Of a stretch of 64,000 bases of DNA, positions 11,368 through 22,910 are shown piece after piece (the stretch's first letter is position 1; every line of letters starts with the position of its first letter). The stretch covers positions 1-64,000 of the forward strand of contig JAKTTT010000074.1 in NCBI GenBank assembly GCA_030581615.1, read 5' to 3'. Below the pieces are notes generated by a model. That model was given only the letters and a program-made list of their open reading frames with translations, made no database searches and was not told the DNA's origin. The position numbers and the translations under genes were made by a program. The DNA comes from Alloascoidea africana. Taxonomy: Eukaryota; Ascomycota; Alloascoideomycetes; Alloascoideales; Alloascoideaceae.

Positions 11368-14300
11368 ATGAACCTCTCTTTCTGCGCAGATGCCTCCTCC
11401 GCCAGCCCGGCCCTCGACCTGTTTGCCATGGGTGGCACTACGGCCTCTGAGTCTCTCGCAGCCCCAGCCCCAGCCGCAACCGCAACCGCAACCGCAACCT
11501 CAGCTTCTATGTCAACTTCAGCTTCCGCTTCAACTTCAACGTCCACTGTAACTGAGACTGAGACTGCGACCACCAGTGTCTCCACTGCTCCCACTTCCTC
11601 GTCCTCGTCCTCGTCCTCGTCTCGCTTCCTCTTTCTCCAGCAGCGATCCCCCCAGCACGACCCGGCCTTCCTGCGATCGCGAGCCAGAGCGGGAACGCTG
11701 CCGTCCAGATTCTCCCACGCCACAGACGCCCTCCCGCTCAACATTTTTCAACCTCCAGGCACAGGCCCAGCCCCAGCAGGCCGCTTCCCGTTGACCACCG
11801 CCTCGGCCTCGGCCTCTGCCTCCAGACCCGTGTCCATTCTGGCCACAGACCCCGGCTACCACTCCATGGCCATGGGCTTTCCTCCCGCCTCTGCTGCCGC
11901 GGATTCCTTTGCCTCTGGCAAAGCGAGATCGGGCTCAAGCTCGCTTTTCGACTCAAACCCCATGTCCTCTGACTCACACAGATACTCTCTTTTCAACTTC
12001 AACGTCGACCCCCCGGCCAGCTCCTCTTTCCTTCTGGAAGAAGCGCCCCAGACCCTGTCCTCTTCAGGAACTCAAGCTCAAGCTCAAGTCCAAGTGCAAC
12101 CCGCGGCGGTGGCTAATAATGCTAATAATATCCACGCCGGCACTGTAGCCAACCATAATACCACCAATACTAATATATCCAACACCATCAGTAATATCAA
12201 CTTCACCGACCAGCTGAACCTCAACAGCACGACCTCGCACTTGACCCCAGGCAGCTCCACTTCCAACATCTGGGCCTCGCCACGCAGACCCTCGCCGTCC
12301 CGAAACCTGCCCGTGCTGGAAGAACATGTCTCTCGACTGCGACTGGAGGCCCAGAGAGCAAGATCCTATACCACCAGCAACACTCTCTACAACCCCAGCC
12401 CCAGGAACCAGCTTCACGCCCAGCAGGCCAGTCTTCTGTCCCCGGGCCCGTTCCAGATCTCGCCGGGCTCCACGGTATCCGCGCCGCCACAGCACCAGCA
12501 CCAGCACCAGCACCAGCACCAACAGCAGTTTCCAGGGCTGCCGTCTTCGTCCAACGGCACGAACGCCGTCGATCTGCTGAATCTCCCGGAATCACGGTAC
12601 CAGTCGTTCCTATCTCGCCCCAGAGCCCAGACCACCAGTGCCGGTGTCGGTGTCGGTGTCGGTGGCGCCGGGTTGCTCGATCAGCCCCAACAGGGGCCCT
12701 ACGCTGCCAACCAGCAGCTCCAGCTTCAGCTCCACGAGCCTCTAGCACCGCCGGCTCTGCCGGAACAGAACGACGGCTGGATCAACGCCTTCCAGGACGT
12801 GGCCATGGGTCCTTCCAACACGGTCCGGGTCAGCGGCCTGCCCGCAATGGTGACGGTGGAAACCCTTCGTTCGGTTCTACACCATTTTGGCAACGTCCAA
12901 TCCGTCAGAATCCTCAGAAACAATGGATGCTGTGCCTACATCACGTTTGACACCGTGGAAAGCGCAATTCAATGCCAAAGCGCACTAAACCACCAGGAGT
13001 TCTTCCCAGGGTTCCCGAACCAGGTGTCTTTTGTGAAACTGATCGGCTCCTCCGGTTTGGATTCTCTCAGTGAAGAACAAGATGAGACAATTTCATCAGG
13101 CTCCCCGAAACTGACCATGACTCCTTCCACAACCTCAATCGCCTCTACAATAACAACCTCAGCCAGCAATGGCTATTTCTTCACCTCTTTGGTCGAGACA
13201 CCCGAACCTCTACTCAAAGTTGTTACTGAGCTATGCCAAGTATCGGAATTGCTGGGGCTTGCAGCGGCGGAAGAGAAAGAACTGATGAAAACCACTGTGG
13301 AGAGGGCTGCAAGACTTACAGACATTGAAATGGCGATCCCACCTTTGCCCGAGCCCAAAACAGATCGAGAGTTTGATGCTTCAAGACTACGAGAAATTCG
13401 TAAAAAAATCGATAGTGGCAACTCATCAGCAAACGAAATCGAGGAGATTGTGCTGGTAATGTTGGATGAAATTGCAGAATTGTCTAGCGATTACCTTGGT
13501 AATACAGTTGTACAAAAACTGTTTGATAACTGCACGGAGACGATCAAAAATCTCATGTTAAAAGAAATTGCTCCCTTTATGGCCCAAATTGGCGTCCATA
13601 AAAATGGCACCTGGGCTGCTCAAAAAATCATTGATGTTGCGAATACCAGCAAGCAAAAGAACCTGATCAGCTCAAGTCTGAAACCGTACGTAACGCCACT
13701 GTTCAATGACCAATTTGGGAATTACGTTTTACAAGGCTGCTTGAAGTTTGGACCCCTGTATAATGGGTTTATTTTCGAAACCATGATTTCCCAATTTTGG
13801 ACCATTTCACAGGGGAGATTCGGTGCACGTGCAATAAGAGCATGTCTCGAAAGTTCCGAAATAACCAAACAACAAAAGATTATGGTCGCTTCCACAATTG
13901 TTGTGTATGCGCCTCATTTGGCCACAAACGTGAACGGTGCTTTACTTTTGTCTTGGTTTTTGGACAATTCCGCTCTTGAAAATAGATTCCAAATGTTGAC
14001 TCCGAAACTTACCCCGTATCTTTCGGTTTTATGTACTCAAAAATCAGCAAGCCAGATTGTGCTCAAGTTGATCAACAACCATTTGGAAACTCCCGAAATT
14101 GCACAGATGTTACTTGCTGTCATATTCAGCGAAAATAGAAACACCGCTGGTTCGAATGGTGGTGAAACTGCTTTGGAGCATATTTTAAAAGACACTTCAA
14201 GTCATGGACCAAATTTCATCTATAAAGTGTTGTTTAGTCCTGCTTTTATCAACGATGAAGGGTTTAAAACCAGAGCTATCAAACAGATTAAATCGATCTT

Positions 14301-14948
14301 GATCAAAATAAATACTTCTTCTTCATCTTATAAAAAATTGTTAGAAGAAATTGGCCTTTCTTCTACATCAGGTGCATCATCATCCAGAATCAGTGGTACT
14401 ATTGGTCAGATTAGTACAAATGGCACAAATGGCGATGGGAACGGTAATGGCAATGGAAATGGTAATACAAATGGCAATGGCAATGGAAATGGAAATGGAA
14501 ATGGAACCACAAACGGTAGAAGCAGATCATCATCACATATTCAAAACTCGAGTAGTTATCTTGCAAATCTGAAGCAGAGTCGTGCGCCACCTTCATCTTG
14601 TTTAGATGGCAACACCTCTGGTATGGGTAATGGGAATGTGAAAAATAACGGAACACAGTTCCAAACTCAACCTCAATTTCCTCCTCCCCATCATCGTGCA
14701 TCGTTTTCTCAAAGTCTTGGGTTTGGTGGTAATTATGTTGTTTCAAGTGATCAAGATGTTCAACAACAGAGAACTGTTCCCTTTAATACAGGTGGTTTGG
14801 ACATGGATATGTCCAATCTTGTACAACAATTTGATCAAATCAATATTGGTCCAGGACCACCGGGACAAGGAAGAATTTCTCCAAGCATGTTGCTTTCTTC
14901 GACTTCTCAACAGCAACAGCAACAACAGCAGCAACAGCAACAACAGCA

Positions 14949-14986
<38 letters not shown>

Positions 14987-15138
14987 TTAGTCCTTTCTCA
15001 TCTTTGTCACAGGTACAACCCACAATTTCACCTCAGTTGTCTTCACAGATGTTCCCAACACAGCAGCCACAACCGTTTCCAAACTTGGGTGCCAAAGTGG
15101 AAGATATTTGGCAAAATTCAGGCTCAAGTTTTTACTAA
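11368..15138 (+). CDS. JSN1: Jsn1/Puf2-type RNA-binding protein with RRM and Pumilio repeats
   Basis: This 1256-residue protein has a long low-complexity N-terminus (Ser/Thr/Ala-rich, with AT, GV and HQ dipeptide repeats). An RRM follows near residues 485-560 (TVRVSGLPAMVTVETL, then CCAYITF). Pumilio-type repeats cover about residues 700-970, for example SSDYLGNTVVQKLFDNC, HKNGTWAAQKIID, NDQFGNYVLQGCLKFG and QGRFGARAIRACLE. The RRM plus Puf arrangement distinguishes Jsn1/Puf2 from other yeast Puf proteins. These bind 3' UTRs of mRNAs for membrane proteins, and Jsn1 is linked to mitochondrial Arp2/3 recruitment. The C-terminus has an NG-rich repeat (about 14420-14510) and about 26 consecutive Gln (14908-14985). 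GRR1 follows in tandem, as in S. cerevisiae (YJR091C, YJR090C). Confidence 0.88.
14908..14985 (+). repeat. CAG/CAA polyglutamine tract in JSN1
   Basis: About 26 in-frame CAA/CAG codons make an uninterrupted Gln tract. CAA and CAG are mixed, which tends to stabilise such tracts. Poly-Gln tails are common in yeast Puf proteins and may drive assembly. Confidence 0.9.
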
Positions 15139-16284
15139 TTTGTCATTTTCTAACCCACCCCCACTGTTTTTTTTGCTTTCTTTTGGCTTCTTTATCAAAA
15201 AATCATATGATGCATTTCACGCCATGTTCTTTTCCCTATGGTTTCCATTTTTTTTTTGAACTCTTATAATCATATTACACTAAACTAAACTACACTACAC
15301 TATACTATTTAGTTCTTTTTTTGTTTTTTGCTGCTTTAACTATTTGATTCTCCTGCGTCTTTTTTCTTTTTTTTCGGTGGTTGAAAAGAAAGAAATGCAA
15401 TTTTGAAAAAAAAAAAAAAAACTATTGACTTTTTTGATTCCATTCATTGATTGCACTTATGGGAAATGCCATGACCAAGACACACAAAATTTACAAAAAA
15501 CATAATATATAAACTATAACCAAAAATCGAAAGAAAGAAAGAAAGGGAAACAAAAATTTATAGGAGAAAGCGGGCTTTTAAAAGTATTACGAGACCATCA
15601 AAATTTTCTAAAAAAGAATTGAGTATTTTCAAAAAAAGAAGGAAGAACAAGAAGTTTGAAATGAACGTATACACACACATGCATGTTTGACTTTTTTTTT
15701 TTTTTTTTTCTTTGATGTCTTTTTTATCTTCATTTCCGTTTCAACCCACTTGTTCCTCGTCATTCATTAGGTTGTTGTTGTTGTTGTTGTTGCTGTGTCC
15801 CATGCATGGGATGAAAGAGTAGTCGTCACCATTCGATACCTAGATAAATTTCAGAAACATTTTTTATATAAAACAGTTTATATATATAATAAATAGCGGC
15901 CTCTTTGACACGCTTTTGTTCGTCAATCTGTATAAACACTAAAGAAAAAAAGAGAGAATGAGTAAGAGAAGGAGAAAGGAGAAAGGAGACATGTTTGAGC
16001 ACAATAGATAGAACGAAGTAGCTGATGGTTGGAATATCCCTGTGTTAAATCAAAAATATTTGTTCTGTTTGATTTGCACCGTAGCAACTTTCCCCAATTC
16101 ATTTTCAATTTCTTAGTCGGGTCGCTCTCGAATTTCTAATTTGCAAACAAATATCGCCCGACTAACCAAATTAAAAAGAGTCAAAGTACCTCCCTCCTTA
16201 CAGAGAAAAATTCACCATCATCATCAGCAGTATCCGCATCCTCCCTGCTTGGAAATCAGTCTCTCCCAGCCCCTGTCTCCCACC
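15139..16284. other. JSN1-GRR1 intergenic region
   Basis: About 1.1 kb with JSN1 3' sequence and the GRR1 promoter. It holds several poly-A/poly-T runs (near 15405, 15695), a (GTT)n run at about 15771-15792 and a perfect 14-base palindrome TCCCATGCATGGGA at about 15798. The frame that extends GRR1 upstream to 16117 has no ATG and is treated as 5' UTR. No RNA gene recognised. Confidence 0.4.
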
Positions 16285-19281
16285 ATGGTTTGGATGCCAG
16301 GCAGACGCCTGAATATACATCTCATGGACCGCTCGGCCCAGCCCGCCAGCTCGTCCTCGTCCTCCTACCCGTCCTCGTCCTCGTCCTCGCCTGCTGGACC
16401 CGGCCCGGGCCCAGCACCGGCTGCTGGTGCTGGTGCTGGTGCTGGTGCTGATCACCACCTCCTCGCTTCCACCTCCTCCAGCTCCAGCACAACCGTCCAC
16501 CCGCCGCCATCGCCAGCACCGCCGTCTTCTTCCCACCGCTGGCGCCACCGCATCCGCACGCTCCGACCAGACCCGCCGGCAGAGCCCGCTACACCGCCAG
16601 AACTGCGCCCGCATCCTTCTCCAGGCGCCGCCGCTGACCAGCTCCATCTACACTTGACCGTCGCCGCCGCCAGCATGCATGCCGAAGTGACCAGCGCGGA
16701 CTCCCAGTCTGAGCGAGATGACCACGACCCAGGGCTCGAGATCGATCTCGAAGACGACCACATCGTGGACCTGGACGACGACGACGACGATGACGATGAT
16801 GATGATGAAGACGAAGACGCAAGTGGGAACAACGCCAGAAAGCGAGCTCTACGGAGACAACGACAAAAGAAGCAGAACAACGACTCTGTAAGGCGATTCT
16901 CGGCTGTAGGAATGGATATGTATCGTCAACACGTCCCCAAGTCCCCGATATCCATCCTGCCTCCAGAAATACTGCTTCTCATCTTCAACTATCTCCCAGC
17001 AGCTTCACGGGCCCTTATTCTAACCACATGTAAAGCATGGGGTGACTTACTCATCGAGATGGTGTGGTACCGACCAGGAATACAAAGCCAAAAGACCCTG
17101 GAATCAATCTGCAGAACTCTACAAGAACACAAAGATGGCTCCAGTGCTTACAACTACTCAAACTACATCAAACGACTGAATCTCACAAGCATCGTTTCGA
17201 TAGTGGATGACCAAAGTGCATACGCTTTCCAACATTGCTCCAATTTGGAGCGACTTTCTCTCACAAACTGTAAACATTTATCGGACCTGTCCTTGATCCC
17301 CATCATCAAAAATAACCCAAACTTGCAGTCCATCGACATTACAAATGCGTCAGATGTTACCGATTCAACAGTGGTAGCGCTCGCATTAAATTGTCGAAGA
17401 CTTCAAGGCCTTTATGCTGCAAATTGTGGCAACCTGACCGATCAATCCATCGAACTGCTTGCTGAAAAATGTAGGTTGTTGAAACGTATTAAACTTACGC
17501 ATTGTAAAAACATCACCGATAAGGCTGTTTTTGCTCTTGTTAAAAGCTGCCCATCCCTTGTGGAGATTGACTTGTTTGGTTGTGGCTTGGTATCAAACGC
17601 CTCCATATACCATCTTTTTATGAGCCTAAAGAACGTACGAGAATTCAAAGTTGCAATGAATGAAAACATTTCAGATGTCGCTTTCACGGATTATCGCCCC
17701 GACATGGTTTTCGATAGACTGAGAATCTTGGACCTTACCGGTTGCAATAACATCACAGACAGAACTGTCAAATCTTTTATGAAACATGCACCAAGACTAC
17801 GGAGCGTTGTCCTATCCAAATGCACTTTAATCACCGACGCCTCGTTAAAAATGCTTGCAACAGTGGGGAAATCCCTACATTACGTCCATCTAGGCCATTG
17901 TAATAACATCACAGATGATGGCGTTTCGGCCCTTGTGAGCAGTTGTCCCAAGTTGCAATACATTGATTTTGCTTGGTGTCTTCAACTCACAAATCATACT
18001 CTTGCTGAATTGGCAACATTACCAAGATTGAGAAGAATAGGGCTGGTGAAATGCCTAAATATCACAGATGAAGGAATATTGTCTCTGTCAAGCAGACCCG
18101 GACTGGAACAAACCTTGGAACGTGTACACCTCTCCTATTGCACAAGTCTAGGATTATACCCAATTTATTTGCTATTGCAAACGTGTAGAAAGCTAACCCA
18201 TCTCAGCTTAACAGGAGTCGATGCTTTCTTACGGCCAGAGTTCAAACGTCATTGTAGAGAACCACCCAGTGATTTTGGTGAAGATCAAAAACAACTGTTT
18301 TGCGTGTTTAGTGGACCAGGAGTTGGCAGATTGAGAGAAGAACTAGCAAAACTTTTCCCACATCCTGATATGGGTAGATACGCCCCATGGCTTCCACCTT
18401 TCAGTAATATTCAAAACGGTGGAGAGTTTGATTTCACATCACAACGATATTTTGGTCACATATTTGACAACAATACTGCTCATCTGGATAGGATACCCCC
18501 AGTTCCGGCGAATCTCATTGTGAACCGTCCAACCAATATTTTGCAAGTGGGTGAGAGAGGCGATTTTGGACGGTATAGCTACGACAATCACGATAATCAA
18601 TTGATCAACCTTATGCGAGTCAACTATTTGACAATCCTTCGGCATGTAATGGCAATTGAAGATGACCCCCTTGTTAGAGAATACCTGGCTGGGATGGGTT
18701 TTGAAGAAGGCCATGAAATAGCACGATTCATTTGGAATGATAACTTGCCGGAAGTTGCAGAGAATTTAAGGAATTTGGGAGAGGATCCCGATCGTCTTCC
18801 GCATAATATACCTGTCATGATCAGGTTTTTAGAACCAAGATTTCTGGCTCGACAGGTTCGTCTGTTTGTCCGAACTCGACTCGCAGCTGAGTTTGTTACA
18901 ACCAATCGTAATGACCAACTTTTCACCGATCGAGGGTTCCCAATAAGACCACGTTCGGAAAATGGCAATATCCGAGTGTTCACCGATGGCGGGGTTCCAA
19001 TGAGACCTCATCCAGAATCCGCAGTGCGTACTGGATTAGAAGATGATAGGCGGCCTGACTTTGCTCATCCTGGGATAAGAGAAGGAAGGCGGCATGCTGT
19101 TGTTGCAGATCAAGGCCAAATCTTTGTGAATAATCAGAATGAGGAGGTGGAACAAAGCGTTCGAAATCAGAGAATTCAAACGTTAGAACCTGCGAATACA
19201 GTAGGCGAGCAAACCAATACTAATCCAGAACAACTACTACCACAACCTCGACCACCACAGGGACGGGAACCATTATCATAA
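16285..19281 (+). CDS. GRR1: Grr1-type F-box/leucine-rich-repeat SCF substrate receptor
   Basis: The 998-residue product is the substrate receptor of the SCF-Grr1 ubiquitin ligase, which degrades G1 cyclins and controls glucose signalling. The start is the first ATG of the frame and sits in a good context (CACCATGG). The N-terminal 200 residues are low-complexity: Ser runs, an AG dipeptide repeat and about 12 consecutive Asp. The F-box is at about residues 218-262 (SILPPEILLLIFNYLP). It is followed by about 13 leucine-rich repeats of cysteine-containing type (for example ILDLTGCNNITDRTV, HLGHCNNITDDGV and RIGLVKCLNITDEG). A roughly 350-residue C-terminal region has Grr1 features such as GMGFEEGHEIARFIWND. 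BIR1 lies convergently downstream, the same arrangement as S. cerevisiae YJR089W/YJR090C. Confidence 0.92.
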   Translation: MVWMPGRRLNIHLMDRSAQPASSSSSSYPSSSSSSPAGPGPGPAPAAGAGAGAGADHHLLASTSSSSSTTVHPPPSPAPPSSSHRWRHRIRTLRPDPPAEPATPPELRPHPSPGAAADQLHLHLTVAAASMHAEVTSADSQSERDDHDPGLEIDLEDDHIVDLDDDDDDDDDDDEDEDASGNNARKRALRRQRQKKQNNDSVRRFSAVGMDMYRQHVPKSPISILPPEILLLIFNYLPAASRALILTTCKAWGDLLIEMVWYRPGIQSQKTLESICRTLQEHKDGSSAYNYSNYIKRLNLTSIVSIVDDQSAYAFQHCSNLERLSLTNCKHLSDLSLIPIIKNNPNLQSIDITNASDVTDSTVVALALNCRRLQGLYAANCGNLTDQSIELLAEKCRLLKRIKLTHCKNITDKAVFALVKSCPSLVEIDLFGCGLVSNASIYHLFMSLKNVREFKVAMNENISDVAFTDYRPDMVFDRLRILDLTGCNNITDRTVKSFMKHAPRLRSVVLSKCTLITDASLKMLATVGKSLHYVHLGHCNNITDDGVSALVSSCPKLQYIDFAWCLQLTNHTLAELATLPRLRRIGLVKCLNITDEGILSLSSRPGLEQTLERVHLSYCTSLGLYPIYLLLQTCRKLTHLSLTGVDAFLRPEFKRHCREPPSDFGEDQKQLFCVFSGPGVGRLREELAKLFPHPDMGRYAPWLPPFSNIQNGGEFDFTSQRYFGHIFDNNTAHLDRIPPVPANLIVNRPTNILQVGERGDFGRYSYDNHDNQLINLMRVNYLTILRHVMAIEDDPLVREYLAGMGFEEGHEIARFIWNDNLPEVAENLRNLGEDPDRLPHNIPVMIRFLEPRFLARQVRLFVRTRLAAEFVTTNRNDQLFTDRGFPIRPRSENGNIRVFTDGGVPMRPHPESAVRTGLEDDRRPDFAHPGIREGRRHAVVADQGQIFVNNQNEEVEQSVRNQRIQTLEPANTVGEQTNTNPEQLLPQPRPPQGREPLS

Positions 19282-20075
19282 CTAACAGGTGGAAAGTACA
19301 AACTAAAAAGTAAAATTGGCGAAAATTGACTTTGAAAAAATGTGAATGCCTGCTTATGTCTACCTAGATTGATTATGTTGAAGCTTTTAATGGAAAAAAT
19401 GTGCCACTTTAGGAGGAAATATAACTGAAAGCGCATGTACTACTGTCTTGAACAAAACATTCCTTTTTTTTTTTTCTTTACCTTTTTATTTTTTAAAAGC
19501 GTATCAAAAAGAATGGAAGAAAAAAAACACAAATCTTTGAAAAGTGAACTCCAAAATTATGCGCTGTACATGTTAGTTTATTAGGATCACTTCTTTTTTT
19601 TTTTATTATTATTTATTGATCTATGTTTAAGTTTTCTTTTTTTATTTCATTTTAATGTGTTTATTCTGTGTGTTGTTGTTTACCTATGTGTTAAATAAAA
19701 CAGCATCAGGTAGATGATGATTTTAAAAAATATGATTGCAACAGGTGATATGTTCAAAAATCTTTAATCAGTTGAGTAGTTATCAGAGCCTTCAAGAGGT
19801 CTTAATAAAAAGTTATTAGAGAACTTTACGTTGTATTTGAACTATTAGCCATGTTAAACAAGATTTGTTTTCTTGACTAATACAACAGAGGTAGAATCTC
19901 TCACATCTTACGTGCACCAAGTCTTTTATATATGACAAAAAGCAATCTTACTATTACAAATAATCCAAATAGACGCAGTATTTTACCAAATACGCCATTG
20001 CAAATCTATCTGCTCTTGACCTAAAACCAAAAAAAAAAAAAAAAAAGATCATAAAATAAGTTACAAACAACCTTG
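19282..20075. other. Convergent GRR1/BIR1 3' region
   Basis: A/T-rich sequence between two convergent genes, with poly-T and poly-A runs (near 19465, 19592, 20028) of the kind found at yeast 3' ends on both strands. No ORF or RNA is convincing. Confidence 0.5.
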
Positions 20076-22370
20076 TCATCCTTCAGTTGGCAGCGCTTTC
20101 AAAAACTGGAGTGCCCTAGAGCCCTGGGAACAAACAGCACCAACGATCCGTTCACACCCTTGACTAAGCAATGATTCACCTATTGATGCGTTGTGCTTGG
20201 TCCATTCGTAGATCGTCATGTCGAGTTCTTCACTGGGTAAATTCTTGATGAATCTCATGAGCTCCTCTTTCTCCTTTGATGTTGCAGAGGCTGATGACGC
20301 GGAGGAGGTCAAGGACAGAATCAATTCTGCTTTCTCCGCAACCTCTGTTACAGAATCGAAAACCATGTCAGTTTCAATTGGGCTCCATTTCATTGTGCTC
20401 ACCTCCATCGATTTAGTCGGCGTTTTTTGAAGCTCCAAGTTCTCTTTGTTGATTCCTTCTTCTGTGTCTTCTTTTGTTTGTGATCCAGAGCCAATACCTT
20501 CAACGGAATTGGAATCTTTATCAAAACTTGTCAAAGAAAATTTTGAAGATGGATCCTGGTTTCGAGACAAAGTACGACTCCTCTCTATTTCCAATTCTGT
20601 CTCTTGTGTAATCTTTGAAAGATTCATCATCTTCTTTGACCTTATAATGCTGCCTTCAGGTTTTAGAGAAGAGGGACCGCTTTCGGGAGTCCGTTGGGTA
20701 TCATCCACAGTCTTGGTTGTTTGCATTGGCTCTCCATTCTCATTCTCTTTATCTTGACCACTTTCCGATGCCTGTTTTTGTTCTGCTTCGCTTGTAGTGC
20801 TCGAAGATTCAGAACTGAGCTTGGCCTTTTTCTTTGCCATCTTTTTAGTTTTCGGTTTAGCCTTTGTCTTTCTATTCTTTGCCTTTTTGTTCTCTGCCTC
20901 ACTTCCGGTTTCTGATGCCACCTTTATTGTATCCTGGCTTGAACCACCGTTCTGTTTACCACCCTTGATAGTGCTAGAGCTTTCTTGCTCAGGAAGATCG
21001 GAACCAAGATTAATCCGTAGATCACTAGATGAAGGAAGCGCGGGTGGACGCATATGTGAATCAGTTGATATATTTGTACTTGCCGTCGTTGTGCCTGACG
21101 AAGTGCTGAATCGAGCCCAGTTTTCAGTCCGAGCTGATGCGATGTGATGCGGAGAAATTAGCTCTTTTGCTTCCTCTAGTGTAAGCTCTTTATCGTTACT
21201 TCTTTGTCCAAAGGAGGAGGAAATGCTGTTGAGTTGGGCAAGTAAATTTGTAGAACTTTGGATTACCTTGTCCACATCAATGTCGTCATCGTCTTCGTCT
21301 TCGTTTTCATCATTAGGAACAGGTATACTGGATCGGCCTCCTGTGCCAGATGATCGAGTCCGCACTTTTCTCGACTGCTCTGTCTTATTTCCGACCTCAC
21401 TGCCTTTCCTCTTTCTGGATTTTGCTGGAAGAGGCTCTTCTGTTCCGGACCGGCTCCCACTTCTAGAACTGGATCTCGTTCTACTAGCTTTGCGCCCTGT
21501 TGGTTGACTCACACTACTAGCCCGTTTCAACTTGAAAATATCATCCTCTTCCTCCTCAGACTTTACAGCTTTACTCCCTCTTTTAGAAGATGTGGCACTC
21601 CTCCTGGTTTTTCCCTTTTGTAAATCCAGAGGACCGCCGTTGTCTAAGCACGCCAAAGCGTAACATTCATCTGCTCGGTTTCGGTGCTCTTCCACTGGGT
21701 TATCTTTCGGTTCCCATCCTTCCAATGACAGTCCGCAATACATGCACTTGACAACATCATCGCCAACTTCGTTTGCATACAAGAAGAAACCTGCATCGAT
21801 CACAGCTTCCATGGAAACGAGCCATCCTCGTTTCCCCTGATGTGGCCAACAACTATGAGTCTTGTCTCCAGATGTGTAAAAAGTGCCCTTTCTGATTTGT
21901 TTGTTTGCGCTTGAAAAAGGATCTTGGAAACTGGAAGAACCAGACCAGAACTGCGTTAGGCTTCCTTGTGACCTTGTGATTGAGTCTAAATCCGCCAGAC
22001 CTTGAGAAATTGCAGCCCAATGACATTTTGGACTCAGTTGGATATGTGCTGAAGTCGGATTGTCCGAGGGACCCCAACCGCTTATCGTATGGCCACAACA
22101 GAAACAAGTAACCTCATCCATATGGGTCTTTGTAGGTGTGAAACAAAAGCCAGATTTTGCCATCTATCCCGCGTAGAGAGTTAGATCCTCTATTCTCACA
22201 GTATTTGTACATTAGATGCAAAAACTTACAAGCTCGGCACTTGGTGTAGAATGGGGCCATTCTGCCATTTGAACCTTTCGAGATCTTCCTTGGGACACTT
22301 TTGAAGACGCGTATGTGCTCAATCTGCTCTTAAAAGCATACATATCGCCATTTACCTTCTTTCGTGCCAT
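20076..22370 (-). CDS. BIR1: Bir1/survivin-like chromosomal passenger protein, two exons
   Basis: Exon 1 is 22370-22230 and exon 2 is 22163-20076, giving 742 residues. Two BIR zinc folds are visible. The first has CFCCGHTISGWGPSDN with the downstream H and C; the second has CMYCGLSLEGWEPKDN with H and C. Both keep the C-x2-C-x6-W-x3-D-x5-H-x6-C pattern. Exon 1 supplies the start of BIR1 domain 1 (MAEWPHSTPSAEL, joined to MAKSGFCFTPTK), so the intron cuts the domain. The rest is a charged, disordered tail with basic clusters, and a short helical end (ELDMTIYEWTKHNA). Bir1 is the survivin homologue of the Aurora/Ipl1-Sli15 complex at centromeres and the spindle midzone. It faces GRR1, as in S. 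cerevisiae. Confidence 0.88.
22164..22229 (-). other. BIR1 intron
   Basis: This 66-base phase-0 intron reads, on the minus strand, GTAAGT donor at 22229, a TCTAAC branch site and a GATAG acceptor ending at 22164. Removing it restores the missing N-terminal part of the first BIR domain. Confidence 0.87.
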
Positions 22371-22910
22371 TTTTTACGTCTAATTGTGCTTTGGTTAAAG
22401 GGTATTAAGAAATGATGTTGTTTTTCGTAGAAAAAGATTACTTTGGCCCTATTCAAGAGCGTTTTGTTTTGTAAACAACGAGGACCCAAATATACTGTGG
22501 TGCGCGTATATGTGGGACCATAGCGCTTAACAGAACTCAGTCTTGACGTTGTCATGACAACATGAAATATGACCATTTCTACCATTTTTTGTTCTCTTCA
22601 CGAATATGAAAATGCGCTATTCAGATTGAAAGATAATTTAATTAATGAGGTGTCATGAAGAATATTATGGAACTCAAAGTCAAACAAATATATCGAGGAG
22701 TAAAAAGCAGTCGAGTAAATGTAATATAAAGCCGATTGGCTAATAATAGTCATGAGAATTATGTTCACGAAATGTCAAAAAAAATAAATAAACAAACTAT
22801 GGAAAAACAAAATGGAAAATGCTCTCTCAGACATAAAAATGAGATATATGCAACCCAAAGATATTCAAATAAAAAGGAAACTGGAGAGAAAGGTCGGCCA
22901 CAGACTATCC
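22371..22910. other. BIR1 upstream / next-gene 3' region
   Basis: About 540 bases between the BIR1 start and the stop of the gene at 22911-24848, both on the minus strand. It is A/T-rich with no convincing gene; small ORFs here match nothing. Confidence 0.4.
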
